DNA from: Porodaedalea pini
Taxonomy: Eukaryota > Basidiomycota > Agaricomycetes > Hymenochaetales > Hymenochaetaceae
NCBI GenBank assembly: GCA_002794775.1
Contig: NBAY01000024.1
Span: forward strand, 62,001-126,000
DNA: 64,000 nucleotides
Direction of reading: 5' to 3'
Position 1 is the first letter of the stretch, and each line of letters opens with the position of its first letter. Positions 61,010 to 64,000 of the stretch are shown in pieces. A program made the translations under genes and the position numbers. Below the pieces are notes generated by a model that worked only from the letters and a program-made list of their open reading frames with translations, searched no databases and had not been told where the DNA came from.

Positions 61010-62964
61010 TTATGCATACATCATATAGACAGAATATATTACATTGTTGGACCAGTTGAGACAGTGACAAGGAAGCCTGTATCCACTCGATGAAGAAACC
61101 CGACACTAACAGAGATAACCGCAATGATGATAAAAAGCACGACAGTCTGCAGCACTGATAGACATGGTTTCACCATAAAGCTTCGCGAATACTGAAGTGT
61201 CCATTTCCTCATCACTGAATTTGACCCGACAAAGTCGAGATTTCAGCAGAGAGAATGCCAGCTCGATCGGGTTGAAGTCCGGAGAATACGTGGGGAGAAA
61301 TTCCAGCTTCATGCCCCTGTGCGGAGTCAGATCAGTAAGAGCCCTGCGTCGCAGCACGACAGGTCAAAATAGACGGACCTTGACTCAATGAGTTCGTGGA
61401 TTTCCAGTGACTTGTGGATTGTGCAGTTGTCCATCACCACGACAGAGTTTTGGGCCAGCCAAGGTTGCATGTGGTCCAAGAGATCCCTGATAAATGCAGA
61501 GAAGGAGGTGGCATTGAAGGATCCTTCCAGTATTGTACAGTCAAGCATGCCAGTCAAAGTGATTGCGGGCAAGATCGAATACCTAGAAGAGGCAAGCAGT
61601 CAGATCTGCAGTCATAAAGGTAAGCATTGCACCTTTTTCCCCATGTAAAGATCACTTTCCGACATGCCTGATAACCCTGCAAAGCCCATGCTTTCTTCCT
61701 CAAGAAGGTACGTCGGTCGCATGCGCTCTCGTCGACAAAGACGAGCTGTTCTGCCTCATATTGAGATCCCATTCTCAATGTGTACTGGAGCCGAGCGGAC
61801 TCGCTGCGTTCAAGTGCCCTTTTTGATATCTTGAGCAGAGTAAGTTTGCTGATGCGAAGCCATAAGCATCACTGCACCGTCTTCAGAGTGAACCCAGCCC
61901 GGCGCAGAGACCTCCATACTGTAGTGTCCAAAACCTTCTTGCCTGTTACCCTTTCCAGCTCCTCCCTCACCTCATCTAAGTACTGGTCCTTGCGATGCTC
62001 TATCGTGCTCAAGAGATACTATAGTTCAGTTAGCCGCAGCGAGTCATTACAATTCAAAAAATGCACTCACCTGTGTATCCACATAATCAAGCAACCTTGG
62101 TCTTCCGGTCCTCGTGCCCTCCTGTCGTAAATGCCCCATGCGCTCGTGTTGAGCAACAGTTTGGTGGATTGTTGCTTGATGGATATCTATTACCCTGGCC
62201 AGGTCATGCACGGTGAAGAGTTGTGACTGATACAGTCTGAATATGATGTGTCTTGCATCATCTGAGAGTGCCTTGCCTGAAACCATCATGGAACGACCTG
62301 AGAGGAGGAGGAAGTAGAGTGTTGGCTTTTGTGTTTGCATGGTGGTGGCTTGGCTAACACGTGCTCACGTGCTCACAGGTGTTGGTAGTATGCACAGAAA
62401 TTTGAGCGTAGCAGTCGAAGCACAAAGCAAATGGACAGGAAACTTGCAGGGAAGATGGCTTTTATGTGTCCAATAATTACACAAAAAGAATCATAATCTT
62501 AGCGGTCTTCTCACCCATGCTGCAAGACCTGTTGTGAGAAGAGGAAGGTGGAAAGAGCTCGAAGTGGAACACAAACCTTGCTGCTGCACCATGAATACTG
62601 CATGGATTGGCTTCAGACTTGCAGGAGCTGTTGGTATAGTCATATACTTAATTTACAGTCATGGGAAAGAATTTTATAGGTAGATGTAGGGGAGCCATAA
62701 TTTTTGAATCTCAGTGGAAATGTATGAGAGAACAGACTGGCTGCACTTGTTTGATCTCCACCCACCTACACAGTCAATGTATTGCTCCCTATTTTACATA
62801 TTTCTGCTCCTGAGAACCATGCCTATTTTTTGAGTACTTAATGAGCAGGTACTGCGCAGAATTTACAGAGAAAATCAACATTTATTCTATTTTTCGACGT
62901 TTTGGCTCAGACGCGGCTCATTTCACGTGAAATGCACGTGTCGCAGGACTTATGAAAATGGCTG
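60965..62964 (-). repeat. Right inverted arm
   Basis: 2,000 bp, complement of the left arm without its insert. The four amino-acid differences I see in the transposase all come from CG to TG or CA changes. Confidence 0.9.
61106..62340 (-). CDS. DD34E Tc1/IS630-like transposase, right copy
   Basis: Mirror image of the left gene, same exon plan, 340 aa. Substitutions against the left copy: Trp for Arg in IFTWGKR, Leu for Ser in PAITLTGM, Thr for Ala in LPTYSPDF, and Ala for Thr in SVFAKLYG. Catalytic residues are unchanged. Its upstream DNA is uninterrupted and includes two CACGTG sites within 40 bp of the ATG, so it is the likelier source of active transposase. The TGG in IFTWGKR and ITL are derived from CG sites. 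Facing the left copy, it points into the element. Confidence 0.9.
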
Positions 62965-63035
62965 TAAGGAATTGAATCCACCTACTTTCTACGATGTCAT
63001 GTTTGATGGTTACAGTGGGTGTTGCTCCTTTTACC

Positions 63036-63379
63036 TCAATGCTCTCTATATCTAATAAAGTAACATTTCACAAAGCATTTCGCATGACCACCACCGCCTG
63101 AGACGAAAGAACAATACTTACCTGCTTTCCAACTTCCTAAAATAGTTTTAATTTCGTCGTCAGAAGGAGGTTTTGGAACGTCAGCCTTTTCCGGACCAGC
63201 CGGTTTCCTGCACATAGACAAACCGGCCTGAGTCAGAAGGAATCAAGAGCTTGGAATAGCAATAGAAAAGGTTTCTCAAACATCACGCACAGTACTTTCT
63301 TCCCAGATAGATCAGGACGGCCTGATGGACCAGGGTCAGAATTGATTGGCGAAGGCTTTGAGCTCCGAGGCTTGCTCAT
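63036..63379 (-). CDS. 5' part of an unknown gene next to the element
   Basis: Exon 1 from the ATG at 63379 (MSKPRSSKPSPINSDPGPSG, GKKVL) joins via a GTGCGT donor near 63287 to an exon ending at about 63121 (KPAGPEKADVPKPPSDDEIK, TILGSWKA) before a GTAAG donor. No further convincing exon is found before the element ends at 62964, so the gene may have been cut by the insertion, or its remainder lies elsewhere. Pro/Lys-rich, not recognised. Confidence 0.45.
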
Positions 63380-64000
63380 CGCTGGATACTGGATAGACTA
63401 CTGATCAATCCGGAGGATGCTTCTGCAGATAGTCTGCAGCCCAACATTTTATAGGATGTTGCCTGCAACTTTGCGCGGGTGCCCTATCCGCCGTAGCTTG
63501 CAGATTGTGCAGGTCTTGTTGTTAGGAAGCGGACACTTCGGGTACCCTATGTATACGCCGCAGCCTTCTTCTCAGTCGAGTTCACATCTCTTGAGTTGGA
63601 TTGCGCGTAGATGAGGAATTTTGTGCCTTTCTCTTGCCTCCACCAGAGCACCGAGAAAGCCGGTACATCGCCGACTACGAGCGCGAGCAAAATGCCTATA
63701 TGCATTTCCCTACGTCAGAGCAGATGCACATTCAAATGAAGTCTATTCTAGAGATTGAAAGCAGATCGAGTGTGGAGTAGGGAATAGAAGCACAGTAGAG
63801 AGAGAGCAGGTACTAGGAAAGAAGTACGTCAGAACCGAGAGTAGCGTGGGTTAGGAAGATAAACACAGGGTGGGTTCGAGACAGAGAGACGATAAAAGGG
63901 GCGTACATGAGCATGAGTGAGTATACAAAATAGCCAGAGCATATATACAGAATTCACATAAATCCTGAGCCCAAGAAAAAAGTTTGCAGAAATAGTGGAT
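63380..64000. other. Right edge, nothing recognised
   Basis: Promoter side of the partial gene and purine-rich DNA (GAGAGAGAG tracts near 63797-63900). No gene seen. Confidence 0.45.

Larger units (their letters stand above)
52613..62964. mobile_element. 10.35-kb Tc1/IS630-type element with 2-kb inverted arms and two cargo genes
   Basis: It starts CAGCCATTTTCATAAGTCC and ends with the complement, flanked by TA (52611-52612, 62965-62966), the target duplication of Tc1/mariner elements. Left arm 52613-55604, right arm 60965-62964. Content, left to right: solo-LTR-like insert, transposase (+), coiled-coil gene (-), AT-hook gene (+), transposase (-). The outer 0.42 kb is shared with the two hairpin elements. 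Ordinary Tc1-like elements are 1-5 kb with one gene, so size, cargo and a transposase inside each arm are unusual. Whether the 10-kb unit moves as one is inference. Confidence 0.85.

Overview
The window reads as nuclear DNA of a basidiomycete, most likely an agaricomycete close to Polyporales. Genes carry many short introns (about 45-90 bp, GT-AG, one GC-AG), coding DNA is GC- and CpG-rich, and the recognisable families are typical of these fungi: etherase-type GST, AsaB/CmcJ-like oxygenase, bifunctional ARG5,6, VHS-GAT adaptor, DUF6698. All exon models below were spliced by eye; those called intact keep one frame across every junction.

Layout. 0.45-2.9 kb: two decayed genes (a Pcl/Pho80-type cyclin and a chondroitin AC/alginate-lyase-like protein). 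2.7-6.7 kb: an AT-rich, almost CpG-free stretch with short repeats and an 841-bp hairpin element. 7.0-13.4 kb: metabolic genes and relics (NADP-dependent MDR oxidoreductase, GST relic, intact GST, broken PhzF). 13.4-23.4 kb: a tandem segmental duplication of ORC5 + small TM protein + HMG-box/zinc-finger gene + Gly/Asn-rich gene, in which the two copies have decayed reciprocally. 23.9-39.2 kb: VHS-GAT protein, ARG5,6, an unknown acidic-tail protein, a Ser-rich protein, an AsaB-like oxygenase and a protein kinase. 41.5-42.5 kb: two small paralogues of the 22.6-kb gene. 43.5-46.2 kb: an 867-aa unknown protein with a Gly/Lys/Glu/Gln repeat N-terminus. 46.9-51.2 kb: a Ku70 fragment sandwiched between a scrambled and an intact copy of a DUF6698 gene.

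51.8-63.0 kb is mobile DNA. A second hairpin element abuts a 10,352-bp element (52613-62964) flanked by TA, with exactly 2,000-bp inverted arms (after removing a solo-LTR-like insertion). Each arm carries a complete 340-aa DD34E Tc1/IS630-type transposase gene. Between the arms lie two divergent cargo genes: a coiled-coil protein (with disruptions) and an intact 547-aa AT-hook protein. The two hairpins look like terminal, internally deleted derivatives. This cargo-carrying Tc1-like element with its transposase inside giant inverted repeats is the best candidate for something undescribed.

A common thread is C-to-T decay at CpG (and CpA) sites: it explains the arm differences of the elements, several nonsense codons and the CpG void.
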